Part shown: positions 1-5,456 of the stretch, piece after piece | How positions within the stretch are numbered: the stretch's first letter is position 1 | Layout of the letters: every line of letters starts with the position of its first letter | NCBI GenBank assembly: GCA_002501695.1 | Contig: DANZ01000153.1 | Coordinates: 1-6,453 of the forward strand | DNA length: 6,453 bases | From: Methanolobus sp. UBA474 | Lineage (GTDB): Archaea; Halobacteriota; Methanosarcinia; Methanosarcinales; Methanosarcinaceae | Reading direction: 5' to 3' | Made by a program: the position numbers and the translations under genes | Notes under the pieces: model-generated | What the model was told of the DNA's origin: nothing | The model's database searches: none | The model's input: only the letters and a program-made list of their open reading frames with translations

Positions 1-1292
1 CGCACAAGGTATTCAGCCAGGCTGCCCAGATCCTTATGGCCTTTCTCATAGACAGGCACCTTGAGGCCTTCCAGGGTATCATCGATGCTGCCGATATATC
101 CGAGCGAGGCCTGGGTAGCCGCCAGTACTGATCCGAACAGGAGAGCATCACGGTGGCCTTCCACATCGACCGGATGGTCTTTGGACACAAGACTGATGTA
201 ATGTCCGAGAGAATGGATGTGGACCACCTGCAGCTGCAGGTCGTTTAGCAGCCTGACAGCACCCTCGTATAAGGCTATCACGCTCTTTTCGTCCCTGCTC
301 ATGACAGCGAATGCCAGCTCCTCGTATCCCAGCACATTAAGCGCATTAGCCACTTCCACGGTATCGAGCCCGAGGGATGTGACATGCTTTTTGACGATCT
401 CTGTCAGTATGGCCTTGCGGATGACCCTGTTCTGTATGGATGTGAATTCGACGTGTATCTGCATCCCGGGATTGCATTCCTTTAGCCGGCTGATGACATT
501 GACCGCCTTCTCAACATAATCATGATAGGTTGTGCCGTCCTCATACTCTTCCTTGATCATCTGGTAGCCGGCAAGCAACGCCCCGTCTATCCTCTGCCTG
601 ATCTGCGGGAGCCGATCGTACAAATCGCTGCTCATATCGATATGAAGCCAGTCCGGCCTGGAGGATATGATCAGGCGGTTGTCTCTGGGAACCGTGAAAC
701 ATTCTCCGGCACAGCAGACGTTCATGCCTTTGGAATATTCCAGTATCCAGTTGACCTTGGGCTTGATCTCATGATCATAGATCTCCCTGGGGTGCCTGAG
801 CACAAGCTCTCCGTTCTCGACCGCCGGGTGCCTGAGATTGGGAGAATCCACAAAATACTCCGCCTGCTCCTTAGACAGCCAGGGCACATAGGTGATCACA
901 TTCTGTATTCCCAGGTTCGCCAGCAGGTTGGACATGATGCCGGCCTGTCCTCCCATGCGCGCCCGGTCAAAACCAAGGTTGTTCTGCAGCCATTCATGGA
1001 TATCTGTGGTGTAGGTCGGCACTTCCGCCGCCTTCCCATCACGCATGGATATGACCAGCCGGGCCATGAGATCCACAGGGTCCCTTATCTCCCGGGGATA
1101 TTGTACAACCTTCTCCTGGATGGCATTACATCCAAGCATACCAATAAGCTTCCTCATTTCTCCTTCATTGAGGCGCTTGATTGCATCTATGTTGCTGTTA
1201 TAAGCGACAAACACTCCCCGGATATCCTTTAAAGAGCCAGCTATATTGAAGTAGGCATCTGTGTAGCGTTTTTCCCAGTCCTGTATCTCCAT
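1..1292 (-). CDS. pfkC: ADP-dependent phosphofructokinase/glucokinase, N-terminal 430 residues (3' end outside window)
   Basis: Cytoplasmic sugar kinase of the archaeal ADP-dependent family (ribokinase-like fold), which phosphorylates fructose 6-phosphate and/or glucose with ADP as donor, giving AMP. Reading the minus strand from the ATG at 1292 gives 430 uninterrupted codons. Visible landmarks are the substrate-site motif NSNID at residues 32-36, the glycine turn MGGQAG at 113-118 followed by SNLLANLG, HVEFTS at 280-285, and a His/Gly-rich segment HIHSLGHY at 358-365. Family members are about 450-490 residues, so only the last few dozen are missing. The catalytic GxGD motif should lie in that missing part and cannot be checked. 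The ATG is preceded by GGTGA with a 5-nt spacer and by a TATA-like box. An in-frame GTG three codons upstream is less likely because it overlaps that site. The gene is separated from argJ by a terminator, so it is its own unit. Family assignment is firm; the choice between phosphofructokinase, glucokinase or both is inferred. Confidence 0.9.
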   Translation of the reverse strand, partial: MEIQDWEKRYTDAYFNIAGSLKDIRGVFVAYNSNIDAIKRLNEGEMRKLIGMLGCNAIQEKVVQYPREIRDPVDLMARLVISMRDGKAAEVPTYTTDIHEWLQNNLGFDRARMGGQAGIMSNLLANLGIQNVITYVPWLSKEQAEYFVDSPNLRHPAVENGELVLRHPREIYDHEIKPKVNWILEYSKGMNVCCAGECFTVPRDNRLIISSRPDWLHIDMSSDLYDRLPQIRQRIDGALLAGYQMIKEEYEDGTTYHDYVEKAVNVISRLKECNPGMQIHVEFTSIQNRVIRKAILTEIVKKHVTSLGLDTVEVANALNVLGYEELAFAVMSRDEKSVIALYEGAVRLLNDLQLQVVHIHSLGHYISLVSKDHPVDVEGHRDALLFGSVLAATQASLGYIGSIDDTLEGLKVPVYEKGHKDLGSLAEYLV

Positions 1293-1297
1293 GCATC

Positions 1298-1302
1298 TCA
1301 CC
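1298..1302 (-). promoter_or_regulatory. Ribosome binding site of the ADP-dependent kinase
   Basis: Minus strand reads GGTGA followed by five bases and the ATG at 1292. It matches the 3' end of archaeal 16S rRNA and favours this ATG over the in-frame GTG at 1301, which lies inside the motif. Confidence 0.7.
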
Positions 1303-1329
1303 CAGTAATAGAAGTTATGTAAGTAATTC

Positions 1330-1339
1330 ATATATAAGC
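1330..1339 (-). promoter_or_regulatory. TATA-box candidate for the ADP-dependent kinase
   Basis: Minus strand reads CTTATATATG, centred about 42 bases before the start codon. With the usual archaeal distance of about 25 bases from TATA to transcription start, the transcript would begin near 1308-1310, leaving a leader of some 16-18 nt just long enough for the GGTGA site. A purine-rich BRE is not obvious upstream of it. Confidence 0.55.
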
Positions 1340-1464
1340 GTTGGATGACGGAAAGAAATACGATTGAAAAAAAAGACACAGAGGATTTGCATTTAAATGT
1401 ACTATCATTTGGATATAAACTCCATGAGTTACATGAATCCAGGTGGAACATTCCATAGACGCTA

Positions 1465-1493
1465 TCAAAATAAAATAAAGGGAGCCATTCCCT
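1465..1493 (-). terminator. Probable terminator of the argC-CBS-argJ operon
   Basis: On the minus strand, 17 bases after the argJ stop, AGGGA and TCCCT (1493-1479) form a perfect 5-bp stem with a 5-base loop. It is followed at once by a T-rich run, TTATTTTATTTT. Archaeal termination depends mostly on the T-rich run, with the hairpin as optional support; both are present here. It separates argJ from the downstream kinase gene. Confidence 0.65.
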
Positions 1494-1509
1494 GAAAACT
1501 ATTGAACGA

Positions 1510-2694
1510 TCAGGTCGTATAATCCGCGTTGATCCTCACATAATCATACGTCAGGTCACAGCCCCAGGCTGTCGCGCTCTCGTGTCCCATGCCAAGGTCG
1601 GTGATGATGAAGATCTCATCGTTACCCATGATAGACTTCAGGTGGGCCAGGGTGGCCTCGTCGTTCCTGATGACCTTGCCTGACCTTACAAGCTCCACGA
1701 CCTCGGTGCCCGCTGAGAACGAAAGGGATATTTTCTCAGGGTCCATGTTCGCACCTGAATATCCTGCTGCCACCACGATACGTCCCCAGTTGGGGTCCTT
1801 GCCGAATATTGCGGATTTGACAAGCGGAGAGCGGACGATGGCTTTTGCCACAAGGCGGGCGTCCTCCTTGGTAGCTGCACCTGTGACCCGCGATTCCACA
1901 AGCTTGGTGGCGCCTTCGCCGTCAGTGGCAACCATCTTGGCAAGCTCGGTGAGCACCAGGTCAAGCCCTGCCTGGAAATCGGCCATATCAGGGCTGATAC
2001 CTGATCTGCCTGTGGCTGTCAGCAGTACCATGTCATTGCAGCTTGTATCGCCGTCCACGACCACCATGTTAAAGCTCTTGTCCACGGCAGCGGTAAGAGC
2101 AGACTGCAATGCCTTTGAAGGCACTTGAGCATCTGTATAGACGAATGAAAGCATGGTGCCCATATTAGGCTCGATCATGCCTGAGCCTTTGGCAATGCCT
2201 CCTATGCGTATTCCCGATTCCAGCTCGATGGCTATCTCCTTGGGAACGGTGTCCGTGGTCATGATAGCCCTTGCAGCCCTCATGCTGGCCTCTGCGTCCT
2301 CACCCAGGGAATCCAGTGCTGCAGGAAGGTTCGAGTCTATCCATTCGGTATTGAGCTTGCGGCCCACAACACCTGTGGAGCCTACTCCGACCAGTTCCTC
2401 ATCTATTCCCAGCCTGGAGGCCAGCAGGGAGGCCATGGTCTTCGCATCAGCAACTCCCTGCTCGCCTGTAAAGGCATTCGCATTGCCGCTGTTAACGATA
2501 ACGGCCGAGAGCCTGCCGGTCTTTGCGATCCTCTCCCGCGTTAGCACAAGAGGAGCTGCAATGACCTTGTTCCGGGTATAGGCTCCGGCAGCAGTTCCTT
2601 CTGCAACTATGACCGCCATTCCCATTTTCCCGGGCTTGATGCCTCCTGCACGGACACCCTTCACCGCGCATATACCGCCTTCAATGAAATTCAT
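1510..2694 (-). CDS. argJ: Bifunctional ornithine acetyltransferase / N-acetylglutamate synthase (ArgJ)
   Basis: Cytoplasmic enzyme of arginine biosynthesis. It transfers the acetyl group from N-acetylornithine to glutamate, giving ornithine and N-acetylglutamate; some members also use acetyl-CoA. The 394-residue product is full length for the family. Visible motifs are NSGNANAFTG (68-77), the oxyanion-hole segment GSTGVVG (105-111), KGSGMIEPNMGTML (169-182), DGDTSCND (214-221), GKDPNWGR (298-305) and the characteristic C-terminus INADYTT. ArgJ precursors cut themselves just before a Thr that becomes the N-terminal nucleophile of the beta chain; here that is Thr180, with Gly179 before it where many homologues have Ala. 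The ATG at 2694 is preceded by GGAGGT with a 5-nt spacer. It lies 18 nt downstream of the CBS-protein stop and is the last gene of the argC cluster, followed by a terminator. Whether it also makes acetylglutamate from acetyl-CoA cannot be read from sequence. Confidence 0.97.
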   Translation of the reverse strand: MNFIEGGICAVKGVRAGGIKPGKMGMAVIVAEGTAAGAYTRNKVIAAPLVLTRERIAKTGRLSAVIVNSGNANAFTGEQGVADAKTMASLLASRLGIDEELVGVGSTGVVGRKLNTEWIDSNLPAALDSLGEDAEASMRAARAIMTTDTVPKEIAIELESGIRIGGIAKGSGMIEPNMGTMLSFVYTDAQVPSKALQSALTAAVDKSFNMVVVDGDTSCNDMVLLTATGRSGISPDMADFQAGLDLVLTELAKMVATDGEGATKLVESRVTGAATKEDARLVAKAIVRSPLVKSAIFGKDPNWGRIVVAAGYSGANMDPEKISLSFSAGTEVVELVRSGKVIRNDEATLAHLKSIMGNDEIFIITDLGMGHESATAWGCDLTYDYVRINADYTT

Positions 2695-2699
2695 ATGAT

Positions 2700-2705
2700 A
2701 CCTCC
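2700..2705 (-). promoter_or_regulatory. Ribosome binding site of argJ
   Basis: Minus strand reads GGAGGT, five bases before the argJ ATG. It is the strongest Shine-Dalgarno match in the window and lies wholly in the 18-base gap after the CBS gene, suggesting independent initiation within the operon. Confidence 0.8.
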
Positions 2706-2712
2706 AACCTTG

Positions 2713-3177
2713 TTACAACTCGCCAAGTCCGCGGATAATGTCTCCACGCGTGATAATTCCGACCATCACACCTTTTTCGATAACCGGCAATCTGTTCACC
2801 TTATGTTTGGTGATGATCGTAGAGGCTTCCTCTATAGAGTCATCCGGAGAGACAGTATACACATCCTTCTCCATGATCTCCGTCACAGGCTTTGAACCCA
2901 CATCTTCAAGCATACGCTTGGTCTCTTCCCAGTTGAGAAGCTCGCGTATAGGCACCTCTATCACCTCAAAGGGGCTGGGAAGCCACAGGCCCGAGCGATC
3001 CGGCACCTCAAGCAGCTTCAGCAGGTCGCCTTCGGACACTATGCCTATGACCTTTCCGTTCTTCACTACAGGAACACCGCTTATACGGTTCTGCTTAAGC
3101 AGCATGGCGACATACCTTATAGTGTCATCCGGACTGCATACAATAACATTGGGGTTCATTACATCTTGGACTTTCAT
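2713..3177 (-). CDS. Two-CBS-domain protein encoded between argC and argJ
   Basis: Soluble 154-residue protein built of two CBS domains, roughly residues 1-57 and 97-152, which normally pair into a Bateman module binding AMP, ATP, SAM or related ligands. Each begins with a short helix plus VMNPN / IMEKD and ends with the ligand-contacting pattern GIVSEGD (45-51) and GIITRGD (140-146); the terminal Asp usually contacts ribose. The 40-residue linker (about 58-96) includes LPSPFEVIEVPIRELLNWEE, longer than in minimal CBS pairs. No catalytic or DNA-binding domain is fused. The frame is open upstream to 3240, overlapping argC, but the ATG at 3177 is preferred: it has AGGTG with a 5-nt spacer and starts exactly at the conserved MKVQDVM. 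It follows argC by 38 nt and precedes argJ by 18 nt. Such proteins are often misnamed IMP-dehydrogenase-related. A role in sensing energy or SAM status for arginine synthesis is inferred from position only. Confidence 0.9.
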   Translation of the reverse strand: MKVQDVMNPNVIVCSPDDTIRYVAMLLKQNRISGVPVVKNGKVIGIVSEGDLLKLLEVPDRSGLWLPSPFEVIEVPIRELLNWEETKRMLEDVGSKPVTEIMEKDVYTVSPDDSIEEASTIITKHKVNRLPVIEKGVMVGIITRGDIIRGLGEL

Positions 3178-3182
3178 ACATA

Positions 3183-3187
3183 CACCT
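3183..3187 (-). promoter_or_regulatory. Ribosome binding site that fixes the CBS-protein start
   Basis: Minus strand reads AGGTG, five bases before the ATG at 3177. It supports this start rather than the longer in-frame one at 3240 that would overlap the argC 3' end by 25 bases. Confidence 0.65.
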
Positions 3188-3215
3188 GTTTCCTGACTAT
3201 ATTCCAGTGCTTTGC

Positions 3216-4229
3216 TCACGGGTTTGCTGCCGCCGCCCAAAGCCCTGCCCTTTCATTGAACCCGCACATAAGGTTCATGTTCTGTATAGCCTGCCCTGAG
3301 GCACCTTTCACCAGGTTGTCAATAGCTGATACGACAACGATGCGGTTGTTCCTCTTATCAACCTCAAAGCCGATATCGCAGAAATTGGTACCCCGTACAG
3401 CTCCCAGGGAAGGTATGCCGTTGATCACTCTTACAAACGGCTTGTCCCTGTACAGGCCCTCATAGATATCGAGGACATCATCCTTGCTCATTTTCTCCTT
3501 CGTGAAAATGTGCGCCGTAGTAAGTATGCCCCTGATGGCAGGCACTACGTGAGGCGTGAAACTGATATTGGTCAGGGAATTGTCAAGCCTGTTGAGCTCC
3601 TGGGTGAACTCGGCCGCATGCCTGTGGGTTGTCAGCTTGTATGCCTGCACGTTCTCGGCGATATTGGGATAGTGGGATGCCTCGCTTGGGGCTATCCCCG
3701 CACCGGTTATCCCGGACTTGGAATCGAAAACTACGGAGCTTATCACACCCGCCTTTGCCAGCGGGGCCGCTGCAAGCGTGGCGCCCGTGGGATAACATCC
3801 CGGATTGGAAATGAACTTCTCCTGTGCTACTTCCGGGTGGAGCTCCACAAGCCCGTAGACAGCCTTTCGCGGGTCCCTGTGCTCCGTACCGTAGACCTCT
3901 CTGAAGATATCGGGCCTGAGCCGGTAATCTGCACTCAGGTCGACCACCCTGAGCTTACCGTCAAGCAGCCCCGGAACGAGATCCATAGCCGCACCATGCG
4001 GGACAGCCAGGAAAGCCACATCGCAGGATGCTTTTACATCCTCCGGTCCAAGGTCCTCGAACTTAAGGTCAAGAAAGCCCCGAAGGTGCCTGTGCTGATC
4101 AGAAACAGGTTTCCCTGCGAGATTCCTCGAAGTAGCTGCCACAATATTGACCTCAGGATGGTTCAGGAGCAAACGCATCAGCTCCCCTCCCGTGTATCCT
4201 GAAGCACCGATGATTCCTACGTTTATCAT
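3216..4229 (-). CDS. argC: N-acetyl-gamma-glutamyl-phosphate reductase (ArgC)
   Basis: Cytoplasmic NADPH-dependent enzyme of the third step of arginine biosynthesis, reducing N-acetylglutamyl phosphate to N-acetylglutamate semialdehyde. The 337-residue product has normal length. The Rossmann nucleotide-binding motif GIIGASGYTGGEL spans residues 5-17. AVPHGAAM (75-82) is followed by VVDLSADYRLR (95-105). The active site is SNPGCYPTGA (141-150), with Cys145 as the thioester-forming nucleophile, and the conserved HRH (202-204) supplies the likely catalytic base. KSGITGAG (171-178) and the C-terminal NLVKGASGQAIQNMNLM (305-321) are also typical. The ATG at 4229 is the natural start because GIIGASGYTG must sit at the extreme N-terminus; only a weak GTGAT precedes it, four bases away. 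It is the first gene of a probable argC - CBS - argJ operon. argB and argD, often nearby, are not in this window. Confidence 0.97.
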   Translation of the reverse strand: MINVGIIGASGYTGGELMRLLLNHPEVNIVAATSRNLAGKPVSDQHRHLRGFLDLKFEDLGPEDVKASCDVAFLAVPHGAAMDLVPGLLDGKLRVVDLSADYRLRPDIFREVYGTEHRDPRKAVYGLVELHPEVAQEKFISNPGCYPTGATLAAAPLAKAGVISSVVFDSKSGITGAGIAPSEASHYPNIAENVQAYKLTTHRHAAEFTQELNRLDNSLTNISFTPHVVPAIRGILTTAHIFTKEKMSKDDVLDIYEGLYRDKPFVRVINGIPSLGAVRGTNFCDIGFEVDKRNNRIVVVSAIDNLVKGASGQAIQNMNLMCGFNERAGLWAAAANP

Positions 4230-4277
4230 GATATCACTGCAAATATGTTATCAGGTATATGAGGGAGTAGTGATTGT

Positions 4278-4297
4278 AGCGCTATAACGATTGCGCT
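4278..4297. repeat. AGCGC(10 nt)GCGCT inverted repeat upstream of argC
   Basis: AGCGC at 4278-4282 and GCGCT at 4293-4297 are inverted around ten bases; GATTG also occurs twice (4272-4276 and 4289-4293), each next to a GCGCT. It lies 49-68 bases before the argC start and overlaps a TATA-like TATAAC. It could be an operator for arginine control, but five-base arms are short and may be chance. Confidence 0.3.
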
Positions 4298-4437
4298 TTG
4301 GCTGTGTGAGAGGAGAGGGTAGATCGTTAGGGAGGATTTTTTGCCGAGTATACTTAACAAAGGAAATAGGGTTTAGCTAAAATATAAAGGGATATAGCAA
4401 ACAGCCGTAAAGCTTGCAGACGACCTGCCGGAAGTTA

Positions 4438-4470
4438 CAAAAATAGGATCAGATGGCCGGCCGGACCATC
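4438..4470 (-). terminator. Terminator of the small secreted-protein gene
   Basis: About 24 bases after the stop at 4494, the minus strand forms a 7-bp GC-rich hairpin from 4470 to 4452: GATGG pairs with CCATC, then a T-G and a C-G pair, closed by a 5-base loop within CCGGCCGG. Eight bases later comes a short T run (CTATTTTTG). It divides this gene from the argC transcription unit. Confidence 0.6.
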
Positions 4471-4493
4471 CTTTCATTCTCAATTGACCCCGA

Positions 4494-4952
4494 TCACATA
4501 AAACTGAACAGCTGTGATACTTCCATCACCACATTTGCAACGGTGTACTTGACGGTGTTGACAAGGCCCACAGGTTCAATTAGGATCTCCCCGTTGTCCT
4601 TTGCAGCAATGAACTCCCTCAGGGGGTCCTGTGAATTAATGATCGTTCTTACTGTGGCTTCATTTGCCCCTACGACCATCGTTGCATTGAACTCCGCGTC
4701 CTCATCCACTTCTTCAAATGCGGTGATATAGGATTCTTCCGTGACTGCTCTTATGTACCTCTCCTCCCCTTCGTCAGTAACGATCACCAGCTTGATGACC
4801 TCGTTCCCCATAAGGGAGTTCAAGTATGAAGGTACGTACTCTGTATTCTGGTTATATTCGTCGACCTTATTTTCGAGATCATCGACTATATCGGCACTTG
4901 CCACCGGTACGAATATGGCCAGCAGCATTAACAGAACTAATATCCTTTTCAT
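4494..4952 (-). CDS. Small secreted protein with signal peptide, possibly SCP2-like
   Basis: A 152-residue protein of unknown function. Residues 1-20 form a clear signal peptide: Lys-Arg, a hydrophobic core LVLLMLLAIFVPV and the cleavage site ASA|D at 20/21, so the mature protein of about 132 residues should be exported. The mature part is acidic and has no cysteines. Its pattern of alternating strands, VIKLVIVTDEGEERYIRAV (52-70), then ATMVVGANEATVRTIINSQD (90-109) and NGEILIEPVGLVNTVKYTV (120-138), recalls the SCP2 sterol-carrier fold, in which a Dp..F..A...G.I.i segment precedes the last helix. This resemblance was judged by eye and is tentative. The ATG has GGAGG with a 6-nt spacer and a TATA-like box upstream; a hairpin terminator follows, so it is monocistronic. 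A stretch just upstream resembles its own 3' end. Possible roles are binding a hydrophobic ligand outside the membrane or a cell-surface function. Confidence 0.8.
   Translation of the reverse strand: MKRILVLLMLLAIFVPVASADIVDDLENKVDEYNQNTEYVPSYLNSLMGNEVIKLVIVTDEGEERYIRAVTEESYITAFEEVDEDAEFNATMVVGANEATVRTIINSQDPLREFIAAKDNGEILIEPVGLVNTVKYTVANVVMEVSQLFSFM
4501..4535 (-). repeat. Repeat copy 1: 3' end of the secreted-protein gene
   Basis: AAACTGAACAGCT at 4501-4513 (plus strand) recurs exactly at 4993-5005, and weaker similarity continues to 4535. This copy encodes the C-terminal residues QLFSFM of the secreted protein. Confidence 0.5.
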
Positions 4953-4958
4953 CCTCTT

Positions 4959-4963
4959 CCTCC
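4959..4963 (-). promoter_or_regulatory. Ribosome binding site of the small secreted-protein gene
   Basis: Minus strand reads GGAGG six bases before the ATG at 4952, within a purine-rich run. This is a strong site that fixes the start at the beginning of the signal peptide. Confidence 0.75.
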
Positions 4964-4982
4964 GTCTCGTTCTCTTACTTAC

Positions 4983-5028
4983 CCCTTATTTTAAACTGAA
5001 CAGCTCTGTGAAAAATATCAGCAATATT
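4983..5028 (-). pseudogene. Possible decayed 3' end of a paralogue of the secreted-protein gene
   Basis: The exact 13-base repeat at 4993-5005 lies just upstream of the gene whose 3' end carries the other copy. Read on the minus strand in the corresponding frame it gives TELFSLK and a stop, against SQLFSFM and a stop in the intact gene: the same frame with the stop in the same place. Matches continue to about 5028 (TCACAG and AAT...G..GAT), with a 2-base length difference. In this frame a stop codon lies shortly upstream and no complete gene can be recovered. A lost tandem duplicate is the simplest reading, but the segment is short and could be chance. Confidence 0.3.
4987..4995 (-). promoter_or_regulatory. 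TATA-box candidate for the small secreted-protein gene
   Basis: Minus strand reads TTTAAAATA, about 39 bases before the start codon. It predicts a transcription start near 4966 and a short leader containing the GGAGG site. It overlaps the edge of the 13-base repeat at 4993-5005, so the present promoter may have been built from the end of an older gene. Confidence 0.5.
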
Positions 5029-5121
5029 ATCATTGAACAGGATCAGCATGTATTTCGATGTCATTCAATTACTTGAATAGCATTTTCTATCCTGAGGGGA
5101 TATCTGCGATCCTGCAGGGTA

Positions 5122-5152
5122 GTAATGTGCTCTTCAGAACACTTCTTATTAC
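5122..5152. repeat. Imperfect hairpin in the AT-rich interval
   Basis: GTGCTCT (5127-5133) pairs with AGAACAC (5136-5142) with one mismatch around a 2-base loop. Outside it GTAAT (5122-5126) pairs with ATTAC (5148-5152), leaving a 5-base bulge. The total of 11-12 pairs is notable for such an AT-rich stretch. Confidence 0.4.
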
Positions 5153-5189
5153 ATATATGCTATAATTACAGTTATATTTTCTGCAGGAA

Positions 5190-5222
5190 TTAAAAATATA
5201 AAAATAAGTATATAAAAAGAAG
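5190..5222 (-). terminator. T-rich tracts, possible terminator of the DUF2148 transcript
   Basis: On the minus strand this segment reads as repeated T runs (CTTTTTATATAC, TTATTTTTATATTTTTAA). This resembles archaeal oligo-T termination zones for transcripts arriving from 5512. The same bases read on the plus strand contain TATATAAAA, so the segment may be a promoter instead. Confidence 0.3.
5207..5217 (+). promoter_or_regulatory. Orphan plus-strand TATA box
   Basis: AGTATATAAAA is a near-ideal archaeal TATA box, with AT-rich sequence before it and a predicted start near 5238-5242. No real gene follows on the plus strand; only a 22-codon frame at 5253-5321 without a ribosome binding site, then two hairpins. 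It would make sense for a small RNA, but AT richness alone can produce such a match. Confidence 0.3.
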
Positions 5223-5380
5223 TATTTAACTATTTCATTTAACCATTGCATCATGATTATGCATCTAATCAAAGAAGATCCAGGAACTCTCCCTAAGTCA
5301 TTCCAGAGTACAGATTATTGATCTCAATTTTTGCATGAGAACCAGTTCAATTGCATAATGTATCTGCCGTGATTAATCTC

Positions 5381-5418
5381 CCACTAAAGTGGCATGAATG
5401 GTCACACATCTATGACCA
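5381..5418. repeat. Two adjacent perfect inverted repeats
   Basis: CCACT-AA-AGTGG (5381-5392) is followed six bases later by TGGTCA-8 nt-TGACCA (5399-5418). Both are perfect, with 5 and 6 bp. Neither is followed by a T run on either strand, so simple terminators are unlikely; they may be elements of a structured RNA or protein sites. Confidence 0.4.
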
Positions 5419-5456
5419 AACAACCATAGTAACAGCCATCTGCCCGTAGCCGGCCA

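Larger units (their letters stand above)
1293..1509. other. Intergenic region between argJ and the ADP-dependent kinase
   Basis: AT-rich spacer. Its right part holds the argJ terminator (1465-1493) and its left part the kinase promoter and ribosome binding site. Between them is a run of eight A (plus strand, around 1366-1373), a TGGAA/TTCCA inverted repeat at 1444-1455 and a 32-codon plus-strand reading frame (1397-1495), treated only as a weak candidate. Confidence 0.6.
4230..4493 (-). promoter_or_regulatory. argC upstream region with TATA candidates and repeats
   Basis: This 264-base region separates the secreted-protein gene from argC. After the terminator at its right end, the minus strand shows CTTTATATTTTAG at about 4377-4389, a good archaeal TATA box. 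If used, it gives a leader of roughly 130 nt before argC. Weaker boxes are TTATAGCG (about 4282-4289) and CATATACC (about 4254-4261). The leader is rich in pyrimidines at 4301-4340 (minus strand). An AGCGC/GCGCT inverted repeat lies at 4278-4297. No ATG-initiated leader peptide is present on the minus strand. Which box is used cannot be decided by eye. Confidence 0.4.

Noticed and set aside
522..1232. 236-codon open frame on the plus strand
   Set aside because: It is antisense to the ADP-dependent kinase, which has recognisable family motifs across the same bases. The plus-strand frame matches no family and has no ribosome binding site.
1589..2581. Two long plus-strand frames (1589-2128, 2153-2581) opposite argJ
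   Set aside because: Their Ser/Thr/Pro-rich translations mirror the codon pattern of argJ on the other strand, and they show no domain or start signal.
3178..3240. Longer CBS-protein start at 3240, adding 21 residues
   Set aside because: It would overlap argC, and the extra residues precede the family's natural start. AGGTG before the ATG at 3177 supports the shorter form.
3510..4202. 230-codon open frame on the plus strand
   Set aside because: Antisense to argC, whose NADP and active-site motifs are intact. The product is rich in Arg, Cys and His, as expected of a shadow frame.
5087..5272. 61-codon minus-strand frame in the AT-rich interval
   Set aside because: It is rich in Ile, Tyr, Phe and Asn as expected from AT content, has no good ribosome binding site and no family resemblance. 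The hydrophobic run is not a convincing membrane helix in a real protein.
5253..5321. 22-codon plus-strand frame MIMHLIKEDPG... after the orphan TATA box
   Set aside because: No ribosome binding site and too short to distinguish from chance; kept only as part of the small-RNA finding.
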